A stretch of 64,000 bases of DNA from Rhizobium hidalgonense (lineage in GTDB: Bacteria > Pseudomonadota > Alphaproteobacteria > Rhizobiales > Rhizobiaceae): contig NZ_LODW01000057.1 in the NCBI RefSeq assembly GCF_002914525.1, forward strand, positions 23,267 to 87,266, in the 5' to 3' direction. The first letter of the stretch is position 1. Each line of letters opens with the position of its first letter. The notes beneath the pieces were generated by a model, which was not told the origin of the DNA, ran no database searches, and saw nothing but the letters and a program-made list of their open reading frames with translations. Below, in pieces: positions 33,066 to 41,813 of this stretch. A program made the position numbers and the translations under genes.

Positions 33066-36000
33066 ATGCCGCTCACCATTGCCCAACGCCTCGATAGTCT
33101 GAAGGTCCGTATCGCCGAGCTCGCGCATTGGCGGGACCGGCATAGCAGCCCGATCGATGGCTGGACGTTCGAGGGTGAACCGATCGCCCTTCACCAGGAC
33201 TGGCCGCATCGCCAAGGCGTGGTGCATTTTGCCGCAAGCGCCGAGGCGCCCCAGAACTGGCCACTCGACGATATTCGCCTCCAGCTCGATCTCGGCGGTG
33301 AAAGCCTGATCACGCTGAGCTATCCCGATGGCAAGAGCGAAACATTCGGCCTTGATCCTTATCATCAGGAATTCCCGGTGAAGGGCCGCCGTTTCTCGAT
33401 TGCGACGGAAAGCGTCGCCCGCTTTCCGTTCGGCGAGCCGAACCGGGCGCCGCGGTTGAACAAGGCCCGGTTTATCTGGCTCGATGGCCCCGCCCATCGC
33501 CTGCATCTTCTGTTGAAACAGGTTGCCGAGGCGATCAGCGTCCTCGGGGAGCATGAGGTCGTGCCACATCTGGTCGATGTGGCCGAGCGGGCCTTGCGCA
33601 GCCTGGACTGGCCGTCGGACACGGCGGCTTACATCTCCCGCACGTCGGGCGCAGTCATGCAGCAGAAGATCTGGGAACTGCCGGAGCTCGAGGCAAACCC
33701 GGCGGGCCTCTCCGACGAGCAGAGCGCTTCGGCGGCTTCCGCCTTCCAGGCGCTGACGGCGCGGTTGAAGGAACTGCAGAAGCGCTTCCCCCCGAATGGC
33801 GAGTTGCTGCTGACCGGCCATGCCCATATCGACCTTGCCTGGCTTTGGCCCTATCGCGAGACGCGGCGCAAGATGCGGCGCACCTTCAATACCGCGCTGT
33901 CGCTGATGGAGCGCTCCGACGATTTCCGCTTCAACCAGTCGACCGCCCATTATTACGCGCAGATGGAAGAGGAAGATCCGGAGCTTCTCGATCGCATCAA
34001 GGAGAAGGTCGCGGAAGGAAAGTGGGAAACCGTCGGCGGCATGTGGGTCGAGCCCGACACCAACATGCCCACCGGCGAAAGCCTCGTCCGCCAGGTTCTC
34101 TATGGCCAGCGTTATTTCGAAAAGACCTTCGGCACGCGCCATACGGTGTGCTGGCTGCCGGATTGTTTTGGTTTCTCCGGCGCGCTGCCGCAGATCCTGA
34201 GACAGGGCGGCATACACAGCTTCTTCACCATCAAGGTCAACTGGAGCGAGACCAACCATATTCCTTCCGATCTTTTCTGGTGGAAGGGCCTTGATGGCAG
34301 CCAGGTGTTGACCCACACCTTCGACAATCCGATGCAGGGATATAACGGCTTCGTGCAGGCCGACTGCTATGTGCCGACATGGAAGAATTTCCGCGGCAAG
34401 GTGCAGCACGATACCTCGCTTCTCGCCGTCGGCTACGGCGATGGCGGCGGTGGCGTGACGCCTGAAATGGTGGAGCGGGAAGTGCAACTGCGCGATTTCC
34501 CGGCGATCCCGCAGGCACGTTGGGGCACCGTCAAAAGCTTCTACGAGCATGCGCACAAAACCGCTGGGGAGAAGAAACTTCCCGTCTGGGACGGCGAAAT
34601 CTATCTCGAACTGCACCGCGCCACGCTGACGACCCAAAGCGGCGTCAAGCGCAAGCACCGCCAGGCCGAACGCGCGCTGATCACCGCCGAAACGCTCGCC
34701 TCGCTGGCCCACTTGCTCGGCGCCGACAAGCCGAAAAGCCTTGAAGCGGATTGGCGCGTGGTGCTGAAGAACGAGTTCCACGACATCCTGCCGGGCTCGA
34801 GCATCCGCGAAGTCTATCAGGATGCCGAGCAGGAACTCGGCGGCGTCATCGACAACGCCAAGGGCGAGCAGGCAAAGGCCTTTCAGGCGCTGTCGGCCAA
34901 TCTGCCGAAGGGCGGGGTCGGCAATGCGCTCGTCGTCGTCAATCCGTCGCTTTCGCCGCGGCCGGTGAGCGCCTCGCTTGCCGACGGCACGGCGATCTCG
35001 GCCGCCGATATTGTCGCCCCGTTGTCCGTAGCAGTCTTCGACCGGCAGGCACTCCAGCCGGCCGGCGGATTGAAGGCCAGCGCCGATCGCCTCGAAAACG
35101 ATCATCTTGCTGTGACCATTGGCAAGGACGGGGCGGTTGCGAGCCTCATTCACAAGGCGAGCGGCCGCGAAGCGGTCGATGGCTCTGCCAACCAGCTCTG
35201 GGTTTACCCGGGCGACAAGCCGCGCAATTGGGACGCCTGGGATATGGATGCGGACTATGCCGAAAAGGCGGTCCGCCTCGAAGCCCCCGAAAGCATCAGC
35301 CTCATCGAAAGCGGCCCGCACCGTGCGGCGATCCGCGTCGTTCACCGCTACCGAAATTCGAGCGTCACGCAGACTTATGTGCTGACGGCCAATGCCCGCC
35401 GGCTCGACATCGAAACGACGATCGACTGGCATGATCGCCGCACCCTCCTGCGCACCGTGAACCCGGTTGACGTCAGAGCCCGAAAGGCAACGTTCGAATG
35501 CGCCTTCGGCATTGTCGAGCGGGCAACGCACACGAACACCTCCTGGGAGCAGGCGATGTTCGAGGCCGTCGCCCATCGTTTCGTCGATATCAGCGAGCCG
35601 GGTTTCGGCGTGGCGCTGCTCAACAACGCCAAATACGGCCACAGCGCTCGCGGCAATGTGATCGGCATGAGCCTGGTGCGGGGGCCGATCTATCCGGATC
35701 CGCTGGCCGATGAAGGCGAGCAGAGCTTCACCTATGCTCTGATGCCGCATGACGGCGCCTGGCATGAAGGCGGAGTGCTCGATGAGGCGCTCGACCTCAA
35801 TCAGCCGCTTGTCACGGCGGAAGCCAAAAACCTCTCTACGGGCACTTTCGCGCCGCTCGCCGTCGATGGCACTCCCGTCGCCTTTTCGGGTCTGAAACCG
35901 GCGGAAGAGGGCGACGGCCTGATCCTGCGCCTCTACGAACCTGCCGGCCGGCGCGGTCGCCTCTCTCTTGCCCTGCCTTCCGGATGGGCGGCATCGCAGC

Positions 36001-36092
36001 CGCTGAACATTCTCGAGGAGCCGATGGAGCGGAAAGGGCCTGCCGACATCATGCCGTTTGAGATCCGGACCTGGAAGCTGAAAAAGGCCTGA
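33066..36092 (+). CDS. GH38 alpha-mannosidase
   Basis: This 1008-residue glycoside hydrolase of family 38 lacks a signal peptide, so it is probably cytosolic. Zinc-site residues lie in GHAHIDLAWLWPY (His254, Asp256), the catalytic nucleophile is predicted as Asp366 in CWLPDCFGFSG, and the substrate-binding WDGEIYLELHRATLT lies near 510. The C-terminal half holds the beta-sandwich domains usual for bacterial enzymes of ~1000 residues. The ATG at 33066 follows an AGGATAAGCC leader. No transporter is adjacent, so the source of substrate is open. Confidence 0.95.
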   Translation: MPLTIAQRLDSLKVRIAELAHWRDRHSSPIDGWTFEGEPIALHQDWPHRQGVVHFAASAEAPQNWPLDDIRLQLDLGGESLITLSYPDGKSETFGLDPYHQEFPVKGRRFSIATESVARFPFGEPNRAPRLNKARFIWLDGPAHRLHLLLKQVAEAISVLGEHEVVPHLVDVAERALRSLDWPSDTAAYISRTSGAVMQQKIWELPELEANPAGLSDEQSASAASAFQALTARLKELQKRFPPNGELLLTGHAHIDLAWLWPYRETRRKMRRTFNTALSLMERSDDFRFNQSTAHYYAQMEEEDPELLDRIKEKVAEGKWETVGGMWVEPDTNMPTGESLVRQVLYGQRYFEKTFGTRHTVCWLPDCFGFSGALPQILRQGGIHSFFTIKVNWSETNHIPSDLFWWKGLDGSQVLTHTFDNPMQGYNGFVQADCYVPTWKNFRGKVQHDTSLLAVGYGDGGGGVTPEMVEREVQLRDFPAIPQARWGTVKSFYEHAHKTAGEKKLPVWDGEIYLELHRATLTTQSGVKRKHRQAERALITAETLASLAHLLGADKPKSLEADWRVVLKNEFHDILPGSSIREVYQDAEQELGGVIDNAKGEQAKAFQALSANLPKGGVGNALVVVNPSLSPRPVSASLADGTAISAADIVAPLSVAVFDRQALQPAGGLKASADRLENDHLAVTIGKDGAVASLIHKASGREAVDGSANQLWVYPGDKPRNWDAWDMDADYAEKAVRLEAPESISLIESGPHRAAIRVVHRYRNSSVTQTYVLTANARRLDIETTIDWHDRRTLLRTVNPVDVRARKATFECAFGIVERATHTNTSWEQAMFEAVAHRFVDISEPGFGVALLNNAKYGHSARGNVIGMSLVRGPIYPDPLADEGEQSFTYALMPHDGAWHEGGVLDEALDLNQPLVTAEAKNLSTGTFAPLAVDGTPVAFSGLKPAEEGDGLILRLYEPAGRRGRLSLALPSGWAASQPLNILEEPMERKGPADIMPFEIRTWKLKKA

Positions 36093-36149
36093 CGCGCCAT
36101 TCTTGAGAGCCGCCGCTGCTTCGATGCGGCGGCGCGAGAAGGAGTCGAT

Positions 36150-36647
36150 GCAGCCGGAGCAGACAAGCAGCTGAAGACTGCCGAAATTCAAAAGAGCGTC
36201 GATTCGGTCATCACCGCGGCGGTCGCCGGCGATTTCACGCATCGCGCCGCCGCCCGTCGCCGATGGCGAAACGCCAGCGATGCGCGCAGCGTTGTGCCGG
36301 GGCCGGCGCGCGACGAGCAAAGCAGTGCCGATGAAACGCTCGAAGATATCGAATTCCAGCGCAAATACCTGTCGATGGAATCCGCAAAGGCATTCGCTAC
36401 ATTTTCCTTTCACTTCGGGGCGGAGGGGGTTTCAATCGAAGGCGGCAAGATCATGTGCCCGAGCCTCGTCATCTCAGCCGTCAACGATGAAGCCGATGAT
36501 CGCCGCGGCCGGGCGACGGCTAGACATATTGGCGGTGAAAATCTGGGTCTTGAAGGGACCACCCATACGGGTCTGCTGGTCGGGCAAAGATATTGCGAAG
36601 CCGTAAGCCGCATGATGATTTGGCTGGAGCGCTTTGAAGAGGGAACC
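36150..36647 (+). pseudogene. Gene debris: chemoreceptor-like piece and alpha/beta-hydrolase C-terminus
   Basis: In one open frame, residues resembling a chemoreceptor HAMP-adjacent segment (LKTAEIQKSVDSVITAAVAG, ~36171-36230) are followed by a stretch resembling the C-terminal half of an alpha/beta hydrolase (CPSLVISAVNDEADDR, then LEGTTHTGLLVG and MIWLERFE, ~36450-36640). Neither is complete: the hydrolase has its Asp and His motif regions but no nucleophile elbow. Both assignments rest on short similarities, so this is tentative. The stop of this frame runs into the TetR 3' end. Confidence 0.4.
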
Positions 36648-36649
36648 AA

Positions 36650-37273
36650 TCAGCCTTCCAAACCGAGGCTCGCCAGCAGCCGGCCGACATAGGCTTCCAG
36701 GCCGCCGACCATGTCGAAGCGATCGGGGTCCCGCAGCCAGAGCATTTGCAGCCCATCCATCACGGCGATCAGTTCGGCTGCCATCGCCTTGCCGTCGATC
36801 CCGCGATCAATCGAGCCGTCGGCGCCGGCCCGTTCGAATGACGAGGCGAGGTTATCCTGCATCTCGGCGGCGCGATTCAGGAACCATGCCTTGGCAGGGT
36901 GGTCCTTCATCAGGCTTTCGGCATTGAGGATGGCGAAGGCTCTGACGACCTCGATCATTTCGGCGTTGCGGCGGAAGACCGTGACCATGCCCTTCAGCAG
37001 GCCGCGGAGATCGGAGCCGTGGAGCCCGATGAAATCCGCGCTGTCGAGATCGCGCTTGGCGAGGATTGCAAGCAGCAGATCGACCTTGGTCGGGAAGTGG
37101 TGCAGCAGGCCGGGCAGCGACAGGCCGACATCGCGGGCAATGTCGCCGATCGCCGCATTCTGGTAGCCGTCTTCGGCAAAGCGCCGCATTGCCGCCATCA
37201 GGATTTCCGCGCGGCGCGTCTCGCCCTTGAGGGATCGGCGTTCTCGCTTCTCTCCGGCCTTCTGTCCCGACAA
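36650..37273 (-). CDS. TetR-family transcriptional regulator
   Basis: About 207 residues have an N-terminal helix-turn-helix (RRAEILMAAMRRFAEDGYQN, then IGDIARDVGLSLPGLLHHFPTK, cited in part as DVGLSLPGLLHHF) and a variable ligand domain. No ATG exists close to the domain, so I propose the TTG at 37273 after GGAGAGGCAGAA; a longer upstream frame is possible but adds an odd basic leader. Divergent from the GH3 glucosidase gene, it probably represses it through the site at 37379-37394. Confidence 0.85.
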   Translation of the reverse strand: MSGQKAGEKRERRSLKGETRRAEILMAAMRRFAEDGYQNAAIGDIARDVGLSLPGLLHHFPTKVDLLLAILAKRDLDSADFIGLHGSDLRGLLKGMVTVFRRNAEMIEVVRAFAILNAESLMKDHPAKAWFLNRAAEMQDNLASSFERAGADGSIDRGIDGKAMAAELIAVMDGLQMLWLRDPDRFDMVGGLEAYVGRLLASLGLEG

Positions 37274-37378
37274 TTCTGCCTCTCCTCTGCCCTGTGAAGC
37301 GGCTATCGGCACGCGCCTCGGCCGATTTCTCCCATGCTGCCTACATACATCACGCCTGCCCGATTGACATCTTAAAAA

Positions 37379-37394
37379 TACCAAGTAATCGGTA
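37379..37394. promoter_or_regulatory. TetR operator candidate over the glucosidase promoter
   Basis: TACC-AAGTAATC-GGTA is an imperfect 16-bp inverted repeat. A TTGACA element lies just before it (37364-37369), so the palindrome would cover the spacer and -10 region of a promoter reading toward the glucosidase gene, 29 bp before its start codon. Confidence 0.5.
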
Positions 37395-37422
37395 GGTTTA
37401 AGGTTTTCCTTGGGAGGTTTGG

Positions 37423-39906
37423 ATGATCGATTCCATTCTCGACCAGATGACGCTCGAGGAGCAGGTCTCCCTGCTATCCGGCGCCGATTTCTGGACGACG
37501 GTTCCCGTCGAGCGTCTCGGTGTGCCGAAGATCAAGGTGACGGACGGGCCGAACGGCGCGCGCGGTGCCGGCTCGCTGGTCGCCGGCGTAAAGGCGACCT
37601 GCTTTCCCGTCGGCATCGCGCTCGGCGCCACCTGGAACCCTGAACTCGTCGGCCAAATGGGCGCAGCCCTAGCGCGACAGGCAAAGAGCAAAGGTGCCGC
37701 CGTGCTGCTGGCGCCGACGGTAAACATTCATCGCTCCGGTCTCAATGGTCGCAATTTCGAATGTTATTCCGAAGATCCGATGCTGACCGCGGAGCTTGCC
37801 GTCGCCTATATCGACGGCGTGCAGGGCGAGGGGATCGCGGCGACGATCAAGCACTTCGCCGGCAACGAATCCGAGATCGAGCGGCAGACCATGTCGTCCG
37901 ATATCGACGAGCGGACGCTGCGCGAAATCTACCTGCCGCCCTTCGAACAGGCCGTCCGCCGCGCCAGCGTCATGGCCGTCATGTCCTCCTATAACCGTCT
38001 CAACGGCACCTATACCAGCGAACATTACTGGCTGCTGACCAAGGTGCTGCGTCAGGAATGGGGTTTCGACGGTATCGTCATGTCCGACTGGTTCGGCTCG
38101 CATTCGACGGCTGAGACGATCAATGCCGGTCTCGATCTCGAAATGCCGGGTCCGGCGCGTGATCGCGGCGAGAAACTGGTTGCCGCCGTGCGCGAGGGCA
38201 AGGTCGAGGCTGCGACGGTGAAGGCGGCGGCGCGGCGCATGCTGCTTCTGCTCGAAAGGGTCGGCGCATTCGAGAAGACGCCTGCCCTCACCGAGCGGGC
38301 AATCGACCTGCCGGAAGACCGGGCGCTGATCCGGCGCCTCGGCGCGGAGGGCGCGGTCCTCCTCAAGAACGACAGCATCCTGCCGCTTGCCAAGACCTCG
38401 CTCGACCGTATTGCCGTCATCGGACCGAATGCCGCCACCGCGCGCGTCATGGGCGGCGGCAGCGCCCAGATCGCGGCGCATTATACGGTGAGCCCGCTCG
38501 AAGGCATTCGCGCCGCCCTTGCCAATGCCAACAGCATCAGCCATGCGGTCGGCTGCCGCCATAACCGGCTGATCGACGTGTTCAAGGGAAAGATCACGGT
38601 CGAATATTTCAAGGGTCGCGGCTGCAAGGGCCATCCGCTGCATGTCGAGACCGTCGAAAAGGGCGAGTTCTTCTGGTTCGAGCTGCCGTCGGGCGATCTC
38701 GATCCCGCCCATTTTTCGGCGAGGATGACCATGCAATTCGTGCCCGAGGAGAGCGGCGATCATGTCTTCGGCATGACCAATGCCGGTCTGGCGCGGCTCT
38801 TCGTAGACGGTGCGCTGACGGTTGACGGCCATGACGGCTGGACGCGCGGCGAAAACTATTTCGGCACCGCCAATGCCGAGCAGCGCGGCGCGGCCAGGCT
38901 CGAAGCCGGCAAGGCTTATGCGGTCACCGTCGAATATGAGCCGTCCACCGCGAACGGGGAGGGCATCAACCTTATCGCCGTTCGTTTCGGTGTTGAAAAG
39001 CCGCTCGGCGAGGCCGATATCGCGGCGGCCGTCGAGACAGCCCGCAATGCCGATGTGGCGCTTCTCTTCGTCGGTCGCGACGGTGAATGGGATGCCGAGG
39101 GACTTGATCTGCCCGACATGCGGCTTCCGGGCCGGCAGGAGGAATTGATCGAGCGGGTGGCCGCCGCCAATGCCAATACCGTCGTCGTGCTGCAGACCGG
39201 CGGCCCTGTGGAAATGCCCTGGCTCGGCAAGGTCCGCGCAGTGATGCAGGTCTGGTATCCCGGCCAGGAACTCGGCAATGCCGTCGCCGACGTGCTGTTC
39301 GGCGATGTCGAGCCCGGCGGGCGCCTGCCGCAGACCTTCCCGAAGGCGCTGGCCGACAATTCCGCCATCACAGGCGATGCCGCCGTGTATCCCGGCAAGG
39401 ACGGCCATGTACACTACGAAGAAGGTGTCTTCGTCGGCTACCGTCACCACGACACACGCGCCGTCGAACCGCTCTTTCCCTTCGGATTCGGCCTTGGCTA
39501 TACTCGTTTCAGCTGGGGCGAGCCGAAGCTTTCATCTTACGAAATGGGGCCTGACGGCGTGACCGTCAGCGTCGATGTCACCAATATCGGCGACCGGGCG
39601 GGCTCGGAACTGGTGCAGCTCTATATCAGTTCGCCGAAGACCAAGGTGGAGCGGCCGGACAAGGAGCTGCGCGCCTTCGCAAAGCTTTCGCTACAGCCCG
39701 GCGAGACCGGCACGGCCGTGATGAAGATTCGCCCGCGCGATCTGGCATATTTCGATGTCGAGGGCGGCGCCTTCCGTGCCGAACCTGGCAACTACCAACT
39801 GATCGTGGCGGCGAATGCCGCGGATATCAGGTTCATCATCGACCAACCGTCGCCATCCGCTTATGTGCTTTCGCCTTCGCATCAAGCGACCAGCCTCATC
39901 GGATAA
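37423..39906 (+). CDS. GH3 beta-glucosidase with PA14 domain
   Basis: This 827-residue enzyme has a GH3 N-terminal barrel with KVTDGPNGARG and KHFAGNESEIERQ, nucleophile Asp222 in VMSDWFGSHST, the GH3 C-terminal domain, a PA14-type insert (~395-530; HVFGMTNAGLARLFVDGAL) that shapes the sugar pocket, and a fibronectin-like C-terminus (~700-800). No signal peptide is seen. The ATG follows TTGGGAGG, a strong ribosome site. It cleaves terminal beta-linked glucosides; exact specificity cannot be told. Confidence 0.94.
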   Translation: MIDSILDQMTLEEQVSLLSGADFWTTVPVERLGVPKIKVTDGPNGARGAGSLVAGVKATCFPVGIALGATWNPELVGQMGAALARQAKSKGAAVLLAPTVNIHRSGLNGRNFECYSEDPMLTAELAVAYIDGVQGEGIAATIKHFAGNESEIERQTMSSDIDERTLREIYLPPFEQAVRRASVMAVMSSYNRLNGTYTSEHYWLLTKVLRQEWGFDGIVMSDWFGSHSTAETINAGLDLEMPGPARDRGEKLVAAVREGKVEAATVKAAARRMLLLLERVGAFEKTPALTERAIDLPEDRALIRRLGAEGAVLLKNDSILPLAKTSLDRIAVIGPNAATARVMGGGSAQIAAHYTVSPLEGIRAALANANSISHAVGCRHNRLIDVFKGKITVEYFKGRGCKGHPLHVETVEKGEFFWFELPSGDLDPAHFSARMTMQFVPEESGDHVFGMTNAGLARLFVDGALTVDGHDGWTRGENYFGTANAEQRGAARLEAGKAYAVTVEYEPSTANGEGINLIAVRFGVEKPLGEADIAAAVETARNADVALLFVGRDGEWDAEGLDLPDMRLPGRQEELIERVAAANANTVVVLQTGGPVEMPWLGKVRAVMQVWYPGQELGNAVADVLFGDVEPGGRLPQTFPKALADNSAITGDAAVYPGKDGHVHYEEGVFVGYRHHDTRAVEPLFPFGFGLGYTRFSWGEPKLSSYEMGPDGVTVSVDVTNIGDRAGSELVQLYISSPKTKVERPDKELRAFAKLSLQPGETGTAVMKIRPRDLAYFDVEGGAFRAEPGNYQLIVAANAADIRFIIDQPSPSAYVLSPSHQATSLIG

Positions 39907-40355
39907 ACCGCTAGGCTGGCCGTCCGTCCGATTCCATCGACAAGCCTCGCGCTCGACCGAGGATGTCTGTCGGATCGTCCCCCCATCCAGAGCTTTGAGC
40001 GCAACGAGGATGTCGGCATAACGAACCGGAGACGGTTTACCGGGCGGCAGCAGAAATTCCGGAACGGACTCCACCGAATAGCGTCCGAAGCCCAAGTCGC
40101 AAGGATCGCTCTCTTCTCCTGCGCAGGGATGTCAGCGGCGAGAATCTCGTTTGGAGAGGTGGAATGTGCGAGGCAGAGAGCTCGACAACATTATCAGGAA
40201 TGGTCGTGGTGATTGTCGGCCATGAGAACGTTTCCGAAATTTCCACACAAGCGAAGAACATCGTCAGTCACCATCCGATTTAGGTGAAGGAAAACAGCGT
40301 TCAATAGTCCTCGAACCGTCCTTGGAGACCACGGCAAATTTTTTTTGAACCTCCT
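39907..40355. other. Intergenic, no gene recognised
   Basis: About 450 bp between the glucosidase stop and the putative heat-shock promoter. I find no convincing coding frame, RNA gene or repeat. A T-rich run (TTTTTTTTG at ~40339-40347) is present. Confidence 0.5.
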
Positions 40356-40385
40356 CTTGAATCGAAAATAACTCGAAACCAGATG
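40356..40385 (+). promoter_or_regulatory. Possible RpoH promoter for hsp20
   Basis: CTTGAA at 40356-40361 resembles the -35 element of alphaproteobacterial sigma-32 promoters, followed after 17 bases by CCAGATG, a poor match to the -10 consensus. Position just upstream of the ROSE element fits, but the -10 match is weak. Confidence 0.35.
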
Positions 40386-40392
40386 ATTTTCG

Positions 40393-40478
40393 TCGGCGGC
40401 GCAAAGGCGGGCCGACCTGACCGGAGGCGCGGTTTTGCCCGCGTCTCTCCATGTTGCTTTACGGAGGATATGGCTATG
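40393..40478 (+). ncRNA. ROSE RNA thermometer in the hsp20 leader
   Basis: The leader folds into three successive hairpins: GTCGGC with GCCGAC, a GGAGGCGCGG stem with CCGCGTCTC, and a final one in which CCAT (40449-40452) pairs with ATGG (40470-40473), trapping GTTGCTTTACGGAGG. The conserved TTGCT facing the GGAGG ribosome site is the hallmark of rhizobial ROSE elements, which melt on heat shock to allow translation. Confidence 0.85.
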
Positions 40479-40946
40479 AGAAACGAACTTGACTTCGCAC
40501 CCCTTTATCGGTCCAGCATTGGCTTCGACCGGGTCTTCAACCTCTTGAACAATGCGCAGCGGCTGCAGGCGATCGACGCTTGGCCACCCTATGACATCGT
40601 CAAGACGAGCGAAGACGATTATCGTATCCAGATGGCAGTCGCCGGTTTCGCCGAGGGCGACCTCGACATCGCGCAGGAGCGGAACGTGCTTGTGGTAAAA
40701 GGCCATAAGTCCGAAGAAAAGGATGGCGAGTACCTGCATCGTGGCATCGCCGGGCGCGCGTTTGAACGCCGCTTCGAACTCGCTGACCACGTCAGAGTCG
40801 AGAACGCCTCCCTGACAAACGGCATTCTCGTGATCGCGCTGAAGCGTGAGGTGCCGGAAGCCATGAAGCCGCGCAAAATCGCCATTGGAGGCGGTTCCTT
40901 TCAGCAGGCGCCTCTGCAGATTGAAGCCGAGCGCCAGGTGGCTTAA
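40476..40946 (+). CDS. Small heat-shock protein Hsp20
   Basis: This 156-residue alpha-crystallin-domain chaperone (IbpA-like, class A in rhizobia) has PPYDIVKTSEDDYRIQMAVAG, cited in part as YDIVKTSEDDYRIQMAVAG, opening the domain at ~35, GHKSEE, AFERRFELADHV and the closing A-x-x-x-NGIL-x-I motif (ASLTNGILVIAL) at ~105-116. The ATG at 40476 is 8 bases after GGAGG; the ATG at 40470 sits only 2 bases away. It binds unfolding proteins in the cytosol. Expression is probably temperature-controlled by the ROSE leader. Confidence 0.95.
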   Translation: MRNELDFAPLYRSSIGFDRVFNLLNNAQRLQAIDAWPPYDIVKTSEDDYRIQMAVAGFAEGDLDIAQERNVLVVKGHKSEEKDGEYLHRGIAGRAFERRFELADHVRVENASLTNGILVIALKREVPEAMKPRKIAIGGGSFQQAPLQIEAERQVA

Positions 40947-40959
40947 GGAGCGCTTCTCG

Positions 40960-41097
40960 ATGAAGTCCCAGAAAAAGCCGTTTGCCGTCGAAATCAGGAA
41001 ACGTCGCAGCAGGGCGAAAGACGCAGGAAAACGAACGCTTTCAAAGCTGCTGGGCAAGCTTCGCCCCGGAATCGCAGTTCCGATAACACGATCCTAA
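40960..41097 (+). CDS. Small basic protein downstream of hsp20
   Basis: A 45-residue frame starting MKSQKKPFAVEIRKRRSRAK and ending PITRS is very basic (about a third Lys/Arg). It lies 13 bp after hsp20 with AAGGAG before its ATG, so it is likely cotranscribed. The KPFAVEI(R/K)K opening resembles short conserved rhizobial proteins of unknown function. A nucleic-acid-binding role is only suggested by charge. The rest up to 41263 holds a GC hairpin (41119-41143) without a T-run. Confidence 0.55.
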   Translation: MKSQKKPFAVEIRKRRSRAKDAGKRTLSKLLGKLRPGIAVPITRS

Positions 41098-41263
41098 AAA
41101 AACGGCCTTGACGTTGTAGGGGGCTGGCTGGGTGGCCGGCCCCTTCGCGCAAGATTTCCCTGGTCTGGGTTCCTCATCCCCCGTGCCATCGAGTCGGCCG
41201 CATTGGGCAACACGCATGGCTTCACGACGGGCCGCTCTAAAACGAGGCGCATTCGACGTGCGA

Positions 41264-41800
41264 TCAGACCGCGTCGGGCTGGGTGCGGAGATTGGTGACG
41301 ACGCGCCGGTTCTGCACCTTGCAGGAGCGTTCGGTGCAGTCGCGGACTTCGCGGTCGTTGCCGTAACCCTTGGCCCACATGCGCTTGGCGTCCACGCCTT
41401 TCGAGGCGAGATAGGCCATCGCCGCGTCGGCGCGCTTCTGCGACAACGTCTCCATTTTGGATGCGGAACCGGAATCATCGGCAAATCCCTGAAGCTTGAG
41501 GAGCCAAGACGGGTTCCTGTTGAGCCAATTGGCCTGGTTGTCCAAGGTTGCCATGGCTACGGAATCGAGCGTGGCGGAGTCCTGCTTGAAGTAGATCCGC
41601 CGGCCGACATTGAGGATAAAATCCTCTTCGCTGCCCGCTGCGACGTTTTCGAAACCAGGCGCTGGATCGTTGGTCTGGCCGGTCATCGGCGCGGCCGTCG
41701 GTTCTTCCAGGGAAGCGATCTCGGTGGTGGAGCAGGCGGCAAGCGCCAGGAGCATGGCCGCGGCGAAAAGGCGCCTCGTATATTCTGCTGTAGCAGACAT
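41264..41800 (-). CDS. OmpA-domain lipoprotein
   Basis: This 178-residue outer-membrane lipoprotein has a lipid signal (TRRLFAAAMLLALAAC, lipid Cys ~23), a short linker and an OmpA C-terminal peptidoglycan-binding domain (~75-170) with IYFKQDSATLD, LQGFADDSGS and SQKRADAAMAYLASKGV. The domain binds diaminopimelate in peptidoglycan. It follows the L,D-transpeptidase gene by 13 bp, so both act at the envelope. It is similar to but distinct from Pal: no TolB neighbour is seen. Confidence 0.9.
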   Translation of the reverse strand: MSATAEYTRRLFAAAMLLALAACSTTEIASLEEPTAAPMTGQTNDPAPGFENVAAGSEEDFILNVGRRIYFKQDSATLDSVAMATLDNQANWLNRNPSWLLKLQGFADDSGSASKMETLSQKRADAAMAYLASKGVDAKRMWAKGYGNDREVRDCTERSCKVQNRRVVTNLRTQPDAV

Positions 41801-41813
41801 CAGGTGATCGTCC

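Noticed and set aside
33051..36413. A very long open frame antisense to the alpha-mannosidase gene
   Set aside because: High GC makes stop codons rare on the opposite strand. The frame shows no family motif, while the sense strand has complete GH38 motifs.
41119..41143. Intrinsic terminator after the small basic gene
   Set aside because: The GC-rich hairpin is strong but neither strand has a T-run after it.
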